A DNA stretch of 64,000 bases from contig NZ_SPUJ01000001.1 of NCBI RefSeq assembly GCF_004522105.1, positions 1 to 64,000 on the forward strand. The letters run 5' to 3'. A program made the translations under genes and the position numbers. Shown here one piece after another: positions 19,350-27,352 of the stretch. The notes below the pieces were generated by a model, which made no database searches, was not told the origin of the DNA, and saw only the letters and a list, made by a program, of their open reading frames with translations. Each line of letters opens with the position of its first letter. Position 1 is the stretch's first letter. The stretch comes from Nocardioides sp. 1609. Its GTDB lineage: Bacteria > Actinomycetota > Actinomycetes > Propionibacteriales > Nocardioidaceae.

Positions 19350-20437
19350 GACGCCGCCCCGGCCAGGATCTCGTCGGCGTCCTCGCAGGACGGCAGGGTG
19401 GCGTCGGGGTCGGCGGCGAACGCCTCCAGGCCCTCGCGGACGTCGTGCATGCTCTGCGCCATCATCAACCTCATGTCGCCGGGGTCGGCCCCCAGTGCGT
19501 CGTCACAGTTCTCGATCGGGACCAGGAAGAGCTCGGCGCCCTCGTCGCGGGCGCCGGCGATCTTCTGCTGGATGCCCCCGATCGCGCCGACGCTGCCGTC
19601 GGGGAAGATCTCGCCGGTGCCGGCGACCGTGCGGCCACCGGTGAGCGAACCCTCGGTGAGGGTGTCGTAGATCGCCAGGGAGAAGATCAGGCCCGCGCTC
19701 GGGCCGCCGATCTGCGGGGAGATGTTGATCGTCACCTCGAACGGGAACTCGTACTCCGAGACCTCGGGCAGGATGCCGATCTTGGTGCGGCCGTCGACGT
19801 CGACGGGGGTCACGTCCAGCTCGAGCGGCTTGCCGTCGCGGGTGACCCCGACGGTGAGCGGCTCGCCGGGCGTGCTGGCGTCGACGAGGGAGACGAGCTG
19901 CGCGGCGTCGGTGACGTCGGTGCCGCCGATGGTGCGCACCACGTCGCCCACCTCCAGCACCTTCTCGGCCGGGAGGCCGGGCGTCAGCTGGGTGATGGTG
20001 AGGACCTGCGGGACCTCGATCCCCATCTCCTCGAGCGCCACGTCGACCGCGACGTCCTGGGAGGTCGCCATCTGCAGCTGGCCCTGCTCACGGTTGCTCT
20101 CGGCCGTCTCGTCGGACTGGTGGACGGCGTCGTAGGGGTAGACGGCGTTGTCGCCGTCGAACCACGTGCTCATCAGCGCGGTCAGGCCGATGCCGCGGTC
20201 GTCGGGCTCCTGCGCCGGGGAGACCCGGACCGTCGTCATCCGCAGCTCGCCGTCGTCGCGGTACACCTCGTGGCCGTCGACCTGGACGATGTCGACGTCG
20301 CTGTCGTCCTCGCCGAGGACGTCGACGGTGCTGCCCGGCTGGTACGTCGCGTACGGCAGCCGCGCGACCGAGGCGAACAGCAGCAGCCCGAGCACCGCCG
20401 GCACGGCGATGCACGCGGCGATCAGGCGCTGGCTCAT
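19346..20437 (-). CDS. Membrane-anchored PDZ domain / Lon-like (S16) serine protease
   Basis: This 363-aa protein has one N-terminal transmembrane helix (about 5-25), a middle PDZ domain (about 115-200, LTPGLPAEKVLEVGDVVRTIGG) and a C-terminal S16 peptidase domain. The catalytic Ser lies in GGPSAGLIFSLAIYD (about residue 246) and the catalytic Lys in GGIQQKIAGARDEGA (about 292). It belongs to the YlbL/Rv3194c type and probably cleaves extracytoplasmic substrates. ATG 20437 is used because GAGAGG lies about 8 nt upstream and the signal anchor begins there; an upstream in-frame GTG at 20476 is less likely. It is the first gene of the operon with the PPA1309 and UPF0182 genes. Confidence 0.9.
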   Translation of the reverse strand: MSQRLIAACIAVPAVLGLLLFASVARLPYATYQPGSTVDVLGEDDSDVDIVQVDGHEVYRDDGELRMTTVRVSPAQEPDDRGIGLTALMSTWFDGDNAVYPYDAVHQSDETAESNREQGQLQMATSQDVAVDVALEEMGIEVPQVLTITQLTPGLPAEKVLEVGDVVRTIGGTDVTDAAQLVSLVDASTPGEPLTVGVTRDGKPLELDVTPVDVDGRTKIGILPEVSEYEFPFEVTINISPQIGGPSAGLIFSLAIYDTLTEGSLTGGRTVAGTGEIFPDGSVGAIGGIQQKIAGARDEGAELFLVPIENCDDALGADPGDMRLMMAQSMHDVREGLEAFAADPDATLPSCEDADEILAGAAS

Positions 20438-20536
20438 GGCCCACAGCCTCTCATCCGCGACAAATGCTCCCGGCACCTGCTGGGCTGCCGGCGGGCAGTC
20501 GACGGCAGCGGACGGGCCGGGGCCGGGGTCTCGCGC

Positions 20537-20953
20537 TCAGGAGGCGCGGCGCTGCTCGCCCGCGCCGCGGCCGCCCGGGCGGTCGCTCGGACGGTCCGTC
20601 GGGCGGTCGGTCGGGCGGTCGGTGGACGCGTCGGCCCGGTCGGCCGACGCCTCGGTCGACGCCGCGGCGGGCGCCGTGACCGGGGGCACCGCGCGCGGCG
20701 GCACCGGACGCGACGGCCGGACGGCGACGCCGGTGCTGCGCTCGCGTGGCGTCTCCGCGACGGCGTACGTCGGGACGCTGGAGCGGCGGCGCAGCAGGCC
20801 GCGCCGGCGTCCCTCGAGGACGGCGCCCATCCGGGCCAGGGCGACGTCGCGGTCGACCTCGCCACGGCCCTCGCGCCCCAGCCACGACACCCAGACCATC
20901 GCGGCCAGGGTGACCACGACGGGCGGGAGGAGCCAGAGCAGGACCATGCTCAC
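20537..20953 (-). CDS. Small membrane protein with Asp-Arg-Pro repeat tail, unknown function
   Basis: This 138-aa protein has one N-terminal hydrophobic helix (VLLWLLPPVVVTLAAMVWVSWL, a little over 20 residues), a basic middle and a disordered tail. The tail contains tandem DRPT/DRPS units (about residues 110-128). It probably projects a basic cytoplasmic tail from the membrane. The tail DNA is a short GGTCGGTCGGGC-type repeat and may vary in copy number. The start is GTG 20953 or ATG 20947. It lies between moaE and the protease operon, on the same strand as both, with 37 and 99 bp gaps. I do not recognise the family. Confidence 0.55.
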   Translation of the reverse strand: MSMVLLWLLPPVVVTLAAMVWVSWLGREGRGEVDRDVALARMGAVLEGRRRGLLRRRSSVPTYAVAETPRERSTGVAVRPSRPVPPRAVPPVTAPAAASTEASADRADASTDRPTDRPTDRPSDRPGGRGAGEQRRAS

Positions 20954-20990
20954 GAGGGTAGGTCGGGCCCGACACCATCGCCGGGAGGCG

Positions 20991-21428
20991 CTACGGCGTG
21001 CCGACCCACTCGTCGCTGCCGTCGGCGAAGACCTGGTGCTTCCAGATCGGCACCCGTGCCTTGAGGGTGTCGATCAGGTCGCGGGAGGCGTCGAACGCCG
21101 TCCCGCGGTGCGCCGCCGCCGTCCCGACGACGACGGCGAGGTCGCCGATGGCGAGCCGGCCCACCCGGTGCAGCGCGGCGACGCCGTGGACGTCGTGCCG
21201 CGCGGCGACCTCCTCGCACACCTCGCGCAGCCGCTCCAGCGCGGAGGGGTGGGCGGAGTAGTCGAGGCCGCTGACCGCCCGGCCGCCGTCGTGGTCGCGC
21301 ACCTTGCCGACGAACAGGGTGACCCCGCCGTCGACGGCCTCGTCGAGGCGGTCGAGGACGTCGTCCACCAGCAGCGGGGTGTCGCGGATCTCGACCAGGC
21401 GCACGACGTCATGGGGGTCTCGGGGCAC
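20991..21428 (-). CDS. moaE: Molybdopterin synthase catalytic subunit MoaE
   Basis: This 145-aa protein matches MoaE throughout: GKVRDHDGG and LDYSAHPSA near residues 41-62, AALHRVGRLAIGDLAVVV, AHRGTAF, and IDTLKARVPIWKHQVFADGSDEWVG at the C-terminus, with the two conserved Lys of the active site. With MoaD it inserts the dithiolene sulfurs into precursor Z to form molybdopterin. MoaD is not adjacent, but the sulfurtransferase MoeZ is encoded at 57-58 kb of this window. The start is GTG. It is divergent (48 bp) from the DUF2342 metalloprotease. Confidence 0.92.
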   Translation of the reverse strand: MPRDPHDVVRLVEIRDTPLLVDDVLDRLDEAVDGGVTLFVGKVRDHDGGRAVSGLDYSAHPSALERLREVCEEVAARHDVHGVAALHRVGRLAIGDLAVVVGTAAAHRGTAFDASRDLIDTLKARVPIWKHQVFADGSDEWVGTP

Positions 21429-21476
21429 CTGCGCAGACTATGCCGACGTGCTGGGGCGACGGCGTACCGTAGACGC

Positions 21477-22862
21477 ATGCCCGACACCCCTGACGACAAG
21501 CCGTCCGGCGACGACCAGCCGAACCCGTTCAAGGGCACGCCCTTCGAGCACCTCTTCTCGGGCGGCCAGCTCAACTTCGGTGGCATGAACCTCGGCGGCA
21601 TGGACTTCGGTGCCATGCCCGACCTCGGCCAGCTGTTCGGGCAGCTCCAGTCGATGATGCAGCCCTACGACGGCGCCCTGAACTGGGACGCCGCCGTCGA
21701 CGTCGCCCGCAAGGGCGTGGCCAAGGCGCCCGACCCGACGCCCACCGCGAAGCAGGCCGACGCCGTCTCCGACGCGCTCCGGCTCGCCGACCACTGGCTC
21801 GACGAGGCCACCGAGTTCCCGTCCGGGGTCACCTCCACGGCGGTCTGGAGCCGGGCGGAGTGGATCGTGAACACCCTCGACGTGTGGAAGGTGCTCGTCG
21901 AGCCCGTCGCCGAGCAGTCGGTGCAGGGCCTCAGCAGCGCCCTCCCGCCCGAGGCCGCGGCGCAGGCCGGCCCGATCCTCGGCATTATCGGCAAGGCCGT
22001 CGGCGCGATGCTGGCCACCCAGGTCGGCTCCGGTTTCGGCGAGCTCGCGTGCGAGGTGCTCACCGCCTCCGACATCGGTCTCCCGCTCGGCCCGGCGGGC
22101 CGGGCGGCGCTCGTGCCGACCAACGTGACGGCGTTCGCCGCCGGACTCGACGTCTCCGAGGACGACGTCATCCTCTACCTCGCGCTGCGCGAGGCCGCCC
22201 ACCAGCGGCTCTTCGCCCACGTGCCGTGGCTGCGCGACCACCTCATCGGCGCCGTCACCGACTTCGCCCGCGGCGTCGAGGTGAACGCCGAGAGCCTCCA
22301 GCGCCGCATCCAGGACCAGATGAGCGGCATCGACCCGATGAACCCCGAGTCGATGCAGCAGCTCCTCGAGGGCGGGCTGTTCGAGCTGCCGCAGTCCCCC
22401 GCCCAGGCGGCCGCGCTCGAGCGCCTCGAGATCGCGCTCGCCCTCGTCGAGGGCTGGGTCGACGAGGTCGTCGGCCAGGCCACCGAGAAGCGGATGCCGG
22501 CCGCGGCCAAGCTGCAGGAGGCGGTCCGCCGCCGCCGCGCCGCCGGCGGCCCGGCCGAGCAGACCTTCGCCTCGCTCGTGGGCCTCGAGCTGCGCCCGCG
22601 CCGGCTGCGCGACGCCTCCACCCTGTGGGGCTCGCTGCGCACCCGCCAGGGCACCGAGGCCCGCGACGGCGTCTGGCTGCACCCGCACCTGCTCCCGACG
22701 TCGGCCGACCTCGACGACCCGCTCGGCTTCCGCGAGGAGGCCGCCGCGCCCGAGAAGCTCACCGAGGACGACTTCGACGCCGAGCTGCGCAAGCTGCTCG
22801 ACGGCGAGGAGCCGACCGACGGGCCGACCGGCGGGCCGACCGACGGGCCGACCGGGGAGTGA
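21477..22862 (+). CDS. DUF2342 zinc-dependent metalloprotease-like protein
   Basis: This 461-aa protein has an N-terminus rich in Gly/Met/Phe (NFGGMNLGGMDFGAMPDLGQ) and then the DUF2342 core. The core has LREAAHQRLF (about 236-245; the His is part of the presumed metal site) and HVPWLRDHLIGAV just after it. FELPQSPAQAAALERLEIALALVEGWVDEV follows. Homologues (Rv3195 type) are annotated as zinc metalloproteases, but activity is poorly documented. A disordered PTDGPTGG repeat ends the protein. The stop overlaps the GTG of a NUDIX gene (GTGA), so the two are coupled. Confidence 0.88.
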   Translation: MPDTPDDKPSGDDQPNPFKGTPFEHLFSGGQLNFGGMNLGGMDFGAMPDLGQLFGQLQSMMQPYDGALNWDAAVDVARKGVAKAPDPTPTAKQADAVSDALRLADHWLDEATEFPSGVTSTAVWSRAEWIVNTLDVWKVLVEPVAEQSVQGLSSALPPEAAAQAGPILGIIGKAVGAMLATQVGSGFGELACEVLTASDIGLPLGPAGRAALVPTNVTAFAAGLDVSEDDVILYLALREAAHQRLFAHVPWLRDHLIGAVTDFARGVEVNAESLQRRIQDQMSGIDPMNPESMQQLLEGGLFELPQSPAQAAALERLEIALALVEGWVDEVVGQATEKRMPAAAKLQEAVRRRRAAGGPAEQTFASLVGLELRPRRLRDASTLWGSLRTRQGTEARDGVWLHPHLLPTSADLDDPLGFREEAAAPEKLTEDDFDAELRKLLDGEEPTDGPTGGPTDGPTGE

Positions 22863-23458
22863 CGGCGCTGCACGCGGACGCCGTCGGCGTCCTGCGGTCC
22901 TGGACGCCACCGGACGTCGAGGGGCAGGGGGCGCTGCGCGACCGCTACGTCGCCTACCTCGAGGCCAACCCCGACGCGATGACCCGGGCCTCGCGGCCCG
23001 ACCACCTCACCGCGAGCACCCTCGTCCTCGACGTCGACCGGACCCACGTGCTCCTCACGCTGCACGCCAAGGCCGGACGCTGGTTCCAGCTCGGGGGCCA
23101 CGCCGAGCCGGAGGACGCCACCCTCGCGGCCGCCGCGCTGCGGGAGGCCGTCGAGGAGTCCGGCCTGGCGCCGTCCGACCTCGACCTCGACCCCCGGCCG
23201 GCGTGGCTCGACGCCCACGCCGTCCCGTTCTGCGGAGCGGGCGAGGGCGTGACCCACCTCGACGTCATGTACGTCGCGGTGGCGCGGCCCGGCGCCGCGC
23301 ACGCCGTCAGCGAGGAGTCGCTCGACGTGCGCTGGTGGCCGGTCGAGGAGCTCCCGAACGGCGACCTGCTCCCCCGGGTCAGGCGCCTTCAGTCGACGTG
23401 GCTGTCGAACTCCGAGGGCAGCGAGACCTTCGCCGCCTCCGACCAGCCCAACAGGTAG
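22859..23458 (+). CDS. NUDIX hydrolase
   Basis: This 199-aa protein has a NUDIX box at about 80-102: GGHAEPEDATLAAAALREAVEESG, matching GX5EX7REUXEEXGU. It hydrolyses a nucleoside diphosphate linked to some moiety; the substrate is unknown. The GTG start overlaps the metalloprotease stop by 4 bp. The last 70 bp overlap the 3' end of the convergent YgjP-type gene, so the C-terminal 23 residues (SNSEGSETF and on) are encoded in DNA that is coding on both strands. Confidence 0.88.
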   Translation: MTALHADAVGVLRSWTPPDVEGQGALRDRYVAYLEANPDAMTRASRPDHLTASTLVLDVDRTHVLLTLHAKAGRWFQLGGHAEPEDATLAAAALREAVEESGLAPSDLDLDPRPAWLDAHAVPFCGAGEGVTHLDVMYVAVARPGAAHAVSEESLDVRWWPVEELPNGDLLPRVRRLQSTWLSNSEGSETFAASDQPNR

Positions 23459-23922
23459 CCCTTCGCCTTCTCCGCGCCCGGGTAGCGGTCCACCCAGGCC
23501 CAGAACCGCTCGTCGTGCCCGGGCTCGATCAGGTGGGCAAGCTCGTGCACGATGACGTAGTCGAGCACCCACGACGGCATCCCCTGGAGCCGCTCGGACA
23601 GCCGGATCGCGCGCGCGCCGAGCGAGCAGGAGCCCCAGCGGGTGTGCTGGTTCGACACCCACCGCACCGACTCCGGCACGGCGAGCCCGCCGAGGTGGCG
23701 GTCGCTGAGGCGCAGCGCCCGCACCCGCAGCTCGTCGTCGCTCAACGGGACCCGCTGCTCCGAGCGCAGGATCCGGGCGACCATCGTCTCGACCCACTCG
23801 GCCTCGTCGGCGGCCGAGAACGACGCCGGGATCAGCACGACGATCCGGTCGTCCTCGCGGTAGGCCGACACGGTTCGCAGCCGGCGCGGCGAGCGGCGCA
23901 CCTCGACCTCGCCGGCTCCCAT
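23389..23922 (-). CDS. YgjP/DUF45-type zinc metallopeptidase
   Basis: This 177-aa protein has the YgjP-like signature RWGSCSLGARAIRLSERLQGMPSWVLDYVIVHELAHL, with the zinc HELAH at about 125-129 and a third ligand in PGHDERFWAW. This family (M48-related, formerly DUF45) is often encoded near helicase or restriction genes, but its physiological substrate is unknown. The end overlaps the convergent NUDIX gene by 70 bp; both frames look genuine. Only 10 bp separate its start from the end of the PHP-domain gene, so those two are probably co-transcribed. Confidence 0.87.
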   Translation of the reverse strand: MGAGEVEVRRSPRRLRTVSAYREDDRIVVLIPASFSAADEAEWVETMVARILRSEQRVPLSDDELRVRALRLSDRHLGGLAVPESVRWVSNQHTRWGSCSLGARAIRLSERLQGMPSWVLDYVIVHELAHLIEPGHDERFWAWVDRYPGAEKAKGYLLGWSEAAKVSLPSEFDSHVD

Positions 23923-23932
23923 GGGGCCGAAT

Positions 23933-24994
23933 CTACTTGCGCGCCCAGTCGAGCAGGCGATCCTTCGACCACGTGTTGACGATCCGGTCGGCGTCGATGC
24001 CGGCGTCCTCGGCCCGTTCGCAGCCCAGCACGAGGAAGTCGAGCTGCCCCGGCGCGTGCGCGTCGGAGTCGATCGAGAACACGCACCCGGCGTCGCGAGC
24101 CAGCGCGAGCAGCGCGGACGGCGGGTCCCGCCGCTCGGGCCGGGAGTTGATCTCGACCGCGACGTCGTTCTCGGCGCAGGCCTCGAAGACCGCCCTCGCG
24201 TCGAACGTCGACTGCTTGCGGGTGCCCCGGCCGCCGGTGACCAGGCGCCCGGTGCAGTGGCCCAGCACGTTCGTGTGCCGCTGCCGGACCGCGCCGATCA
24301 TCCGCCTCGTCATCGGGCCGGAGTCCATCGCGAGCTTGGAGTGCACGCTGGCGACCCGCAGGTCGAGCCGGTCGAGCATCTCCTCGGACTGGTCGAGCGA
24401 CCCGTCGTCGAGGATGTCGACCTCGATCCCCTTGAGCAGGGTGAACTCGCGGTCGCCGTCGGTGCCGCCGCCCAGGTGCTCGTTGACGGCGTCGACGACG
24501 CCGAGCTGGCGCTGCAGCCGCTCGGCACTCAGCCCCCGGGCCACCTTGAGGCGCGGCGAGTGGTCGGTGAGCACGAGGTAGTCGTGCCCGAGCTCGATGG
24601 CGGTCATCGCCATCTCCTCGATGGGCGACCCGCCGTCACTCCAGTCGGAGTGTGAGTGGCAGTCGCCGCGCAGCGCCGTCCTCAGCTCGGCCCCGCCCTC
24701 GGTCAACGGGCCGGCGTGCTCGGCCTCGAGCTTCGCCAGCCGCTCCGGCACCTGGCCCCGGACGGCGGCGGCGATCACCTTGCCCGAGCTCGCGCCGATG
24801 CCGGGCAGGTCGGTGAGGGTGCCGGCCTCGACGGCCCGCGCGACGTCGTCGGCCGGCAGCGGCAGGATCGTCGCCGCCGCACCGCGGAACGCCTTGACCT
24901 TGTAGGTGTCCTCGCGGGCACGCTCGAGCAGGAAGGCGATCCGTCGGAGGGCGGCGACGGGGCCGGCCTCGTACGGTTCGTCTGACGCGTTCAT
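23933..24994 (-). CDS. HhH-PHP domain protein (PolX-like without the polymerase palm)
   Basis: This 353-aa protein has an N-terminal helix-hairpin-helix region (about 10-85, LTDLPGIGASSGKVIAAA) and a C-terminal PHP domain. The PHP metal ligands are GDCHSHSDWSDGG (about 112-124), LTDHSPRLKVA, LLKGIEVDIL, VASVHSK, HCTGRL, VEINSRPERRDPP and IDSDAH. All metal-binding motifs of PolX C-terminal domains are present, but the nucleotidyltransferase palm is missing. This suggests a stand-alone 3'-5' exonuclease or phosphatase involved in DNA repair. ATG 24994 has GGAGG 8 nt upstream. It is followed on the same strand by the YgjP-type metallopeptidase. Confidence 0.87.
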   Translation of the reverse strand: MNASDEPYEAGPVAALRRIAFLLERAREDTYKVKAFRGAAATILPLPADDVARAVEAGTLTDLPGIGASSGKVIAAAVRGQVPERLAKLEAEHAGPLTEGGAELRTALRGDCHSHSDWSDGGSPIEEMAMTAIELGHDYLVLTDHSPRLKVARGLSAERLQRQLGVVDAVNEHLGGGTDGDREFTLLKGIEVDILDDGSLDQSEEMLDRLDLRVASVHSKLAMDSGPMTRRMIGAVRQRHTNVLGHCTGRLVTGGRGTRKQSTFDARAVFEACAENDVAVEINSRPERRDPPSALLALARDAGCVFSIDSDAHAPGQLDFLVLGCERAEDAGIDADRIVNTWSKDRLLDWARK

Positions 24995-25340
24995 CTTTCT
25001 TTCCTCCACAGGCGGTGGACGGCGATCACCGCAGGTCAGAGCAGCCTACGGCCTTCCGAGTGAGCGCTTCCTCCACAGGCGCGGCCGGCCCGTTCCGGCG
25101 CGTCTCCACGGGTTGCGGACGTTGTGCACAGCTTTGTCCACAACCTTGTCCACAGGCCGGGCCCGGCGCCTGTCCCGAGCTGGTTGACCCCGCGGGCCGC
25201 GGCTGCCTAGCCTGGCGCGCAGTGGCCCCCGGGCCGCCGAGTCGACACGGGCAAGGGGAAGGCACGTGTCGGGGACGCGGCGCGGGGGCCCTGTCCTCCT
25301 CCGGCCGGGGCGTCCACGCGGCCCGTCCCGGTCCGGCCCG
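24995..25340. other. 346-bp intergenic region with Cys-box-like and DnaA-box-like repeats
   Basis: No coding frame is supported here. It contains two copies of CCTCCACAGGCG (25012 and 25070 regions) and a tandem array of three DnaA-box-like 9-mers (25122-25154), listed separately. The part next to the enoyl-CoA hydratase stop is extremely GC-rich with no T-run. It must contain the promoter of the minus-strand HhH-PHP gene, but I cannot define one. Confidence 0.6.
25122..25154 (+). repeat. Three DnaA-box-like 9-mers at 12-bp spacing
   Basis: TTGTGCACA (25122-25130), TTGTCCACA (25134-25142) and TTGTCCACA (25146-25154) lie in direct orientation, each separated by 3 bp. TTGTCCACA is the actinobacterial DnaA-box consensus; the first copy has one mismatch. 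Same-orientation boxes at a fixed 12-bp period suggest cooperative protein binding. No dnaA, dnaN or rpmH is nearby, so this is not the main origin. It could be a DnaA titration or regulatory site. Confidence 0.6.
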
Positions 25341-26135
25341 TCAGCGGCCGCGGAAGACCGGGGCACGCTTCTCGCGGGCCGCGCGCAGGCCCTCCTGCAG
25401 GTCCTCGGTCGCGAGCGTGACCGGCTGCGCCAGCGCCTCCCACTGCAGACCGGTCTCGATGTCGGCGTGCCCGCCGTCGGCCAGCGCGAGCTTGGTGAGC
25501 CGGCTGGCGATCGGGGCCGTGGCGGCGATCCCGGCGGCGGTCTCCAGCACGGTGTCCCGGAACGTCGCCGGGTCGATCACGCGGGAGACGAGCCCGAGTC
25601 CGAGGGCCTCGTCGGCATCGACGATCCGACCGGTGAGGAACAGGTCGCGAGCCGCGGCGGCCCCGACCACGTCGGGCAGCAGCGCGGTGCCCGCCATCCC
25701 GGGGTGCAGGCCCAGCTTGAGGAACGGGACCCCCATCCTCGCCCCGGCCGCCGCGTGGCGCAGGTCGCACGCCAGCGCCAGGCAGAGGCCGGCCCCGATC
25801 GCCGGTCCGTTGATCGCCGCGATCGTCGGGACCTCGAGCCGGCGGATCGAGAGCCAGGCCCGGTAGAACGGCAGCATCCGCTCGCGCAGCTGGTCGACGG
25901 TCGCGTCGGGCTCCCCCGCGAGCCACGACGTGTCGCCGCCGGAGCAGAACGCCGTCCCCTCGCCGGTCACGACGACGGCGCGCACCGATCGGTCGGCGGC
26001 GATCTGGTCGATCGCCGCGACCCACGACGACGTCATCTCCGGCGACATCGCGTTGCGCTGATCGGGGTTGTCGAGCACGAGCAGGACGACGCCGTCGGAG
26101 GGGCGGAGCAGGCGCAGGTGAGCGAGTTCGGGCAT
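25341..26135 (-). CDS. Enoyl-CoA hydratase/isomerase family protein
   Basis: This 264-aa crotonase has the two oxyanion-hole segments AFCSGGDTSWLAG (about 61-73) and INGPAIGAGLCLALACDLRHAA (about 109-130), and GLHPGMAGTALLPDVVG where catalytic acids usually sit. In classical hydratases two Glu are catalytic; at the second site the sequence here reads GMAGTALLP without the usual Glu, so hydration is not assured and isomerase or thioesterase chemistry is possible. ATG 26135 gives the conserved N-terminus (LLVLDNPDQRNAMS). It is a lone gene whose long upstream open frame is a shadow. Confidence 0.88.
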   Translation of the reverse strand: MPELAHLRLLRPSDGVVLLVLDNPDQRNAMSPEMTSSWVAAIDQIAADRSVRAVVVTGEGTAFCSGGDTSWLAGEPDATVDQLRERMLPFYRAWLSIRRLEVPTIAAINGPAIGAGLCLALACDLRHAAAGARMGVPFLKLGLHPGMAGTALLPDVVGAAAARDLFLTGRIVDADEALGLGLVSRVIDPATFRDTVLETAAGIAATAPIASRLTKLALADGGHADIETGLQWEALAQPVTLATEDLQEGLRAAREKRAPVFRGR

Positions 26136-26294
26136 GGATCGCACCCTACTGAGGCCCGCGGCTCGACCCCCCGTCCTCCGCGCGGCGCGGCGTGACAGGC
26201 GCCACGGTTGTCGTAGGGTCGTCACGGCCCAGCGGGCTTCCCCGTACCTCCCCGCCGCGGCGACCAACCGAAGACCAAGGGCAAGGAGGCCGTC

Positions 26295-26453
26295 ATGGCG
26301 GAGACCTGGAGCGGTGAGTTCTACTGCGTGAAGTGCAAGGAGAAGCGTGAGGCGGAGGGCGAGGTGAAGGTGAACGACAAGGGCACGCGCATGGCCAAGG
26401 CCGTGTGCCCCGTCTGCAGCACCAACCTCAACCGGATCCTCGGCAAGGCCTGA
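26295..26453 (+). CDS. DUF5679 small zinc-ribbon protein
   Basis: This 52-aa protein, MAETWSGEFYCVKCKEKREA onward, has CVKC and CPVC knuckles separated by about 25 residues and ends NRILGKA. AAGGAGG lies 7 nt before the ATG, and a strong hairpin follows the stop. Such 50-60-aa proteins are widespread and strongly conserved in actinobacteria, and are related in appearance to ribosome-associated zinc ribbons; their function is unknown. It is an independent transcription unit. Confidence 0.88.
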   Translation: MAETWSGEFYCVKCKEKREAEGEVKVNDKGTRMAKAVCPVCSTNLNRILGKA

Positions 26454-26461
26454 CCGGCCCA

Positions 26462-26516
26462 CCGACGTACGTCGACGGCGGTCCCCCTCGTTTGGGCCGC
26501 CGTCGTCGTACGTCGG
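26462..26516 (+). terminator. Intrinsic terminator of the DUF5679 gene
   Basis: Twenty-base arms (CCGACGTACG to GACGGCGG, 26462-26481; 26497-26516) have a single mismatch and a 15-nt loop containing a CGTTTGG stretch. It begins 9 bp past the DUF5679 stop. There is no clear T-run after the hairpin, as is common in high-GC actinobacteria. Confidence 0.7.
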
Positions 26517-26568
26517 GGCCTGTGGAGGACGGCGGCGCGGCGACCCCGGCTCGTGTGAGGCTCGGGCC

Positions 26569-27330
26569 GTGCCCGCTCCCCTCCGCCTCCGACCCGGTGT
26601 CCACGTCGTGGTGCGCGACGCCGACCACGTGCAGGTCGGACTCGACCCGCCGGCGCGGGTCATCGTGGCGCGGCGACCGGAGGTCGCCCGGGTCCTCGAG
26701 CGCCTCACCGCCGGCCTCCCGCCCGCCCCGACCACGCCGGAGGGGGCGGCCGTCGTCCGCGACCTGGCGGCGGCCGACCTGCTCGTCGTGCCCGAGACGC
26801 CGCCCACCGGAGTGGTGCGGCTGATCTCCCGCGGGCTCGACCTCGGCCCGCTCGGCGTCCTGCTCGAGGACGCCGGCCTCACCTTGACCCGCACCGACCC
26901 GCTCCCCGACCTCTACGTCGTCGCCTCACCCGGCCCGCTCCCCCGCGCGGTCCTCGACGGGTGGGTGGGCGAGGGGGCCCCGCACCTCGTGGTGGCCGGC
27001 ACCAGCCGGCCGGGCGGCCTGCGCGTCGGTCCGCTGGTCGAGCCCGGCACAACGGCCTGCCTGCGCTGCGTCGACGCCCACGAGGCCACGCACGATCCTC
27101 GCCGGCCGGTGCTCGTCGAGCAGCTCGCCGCGTTGCCCGCCGCGCCGGTCGACCGGCGGGTCGTCGCGCTGGCGACCGCCTGGGCGGCCCGCGACGCGGT
27201 CGACTTCCTCGCCGGGCAGAGGCCCGCGACCTGGTCGGCCACCGTCGACCTCGACCGGCCCTCGCCCCTGGTCCGCACGTGGGACCGGCACCCGCACTGC
27301 GGGTGTGGCTGGGACGACGTCCCCTACTGA
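26569..27330 (+). CDS. Orphan TOMM cyclodehydratase-like (ThiF/E1-related) protein
   Basis: This 253-aa protein has an N-terminal half (about 1-90) resembling the peptide-recognition winged helix of RiPP enzymes. The C-terminal half resembles the ThiF/E1-like partner of azol(in)e-forming cyclodehydratases: LVVAGTSRPGGLRVGPLVEPGTTACLRC, then a second knuckle HPHCGCGWDD. CLRC and CGC may bind one zinc. ATP-binding residues of true E1 enzymes are not obvious. Known TOMM systems also need a YcaO protein and a precursor peptide; neither is seen in the window. The start is GTG. It could act with a YcaO encoded elsewhere, or have been recruited for another protein-modification role. Family assignment is moderate. 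Confidence 0.6.
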   Translation: MPAPLRLRPGVHVVVRDADHVQVGLDPPARVIVARRPEVARVLERLTAGLPPAPTTPEGAAVVRDLAAADLLVVPETPPTGVVRLISRGLDLGPLGVLLEDAGLTLTRTDPLPDLYVVASPGPLPRAVLDGWVGEGAPHLVVAGTSRPGGLRVGPLVEPGTTACLRCVDAHEATHDPRRPVLVEQLAALPAAPVDRRVVALATAWAARDAVDFLAGQRPATWSATVDLDRPSPLVRTWDRHPHCGCGWDDVPY

Positions 27331-27352
27331 CTGCTGCCCGCCGGGGCGGCGC

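Noticed and set aside
24995..25340. Origin of replication
   Set aside because: Only three DnaA-like boxes, no AT-rich unwinding element and no dnaA/dnaN/rpmH nearby; kept as a box array, not oriC.
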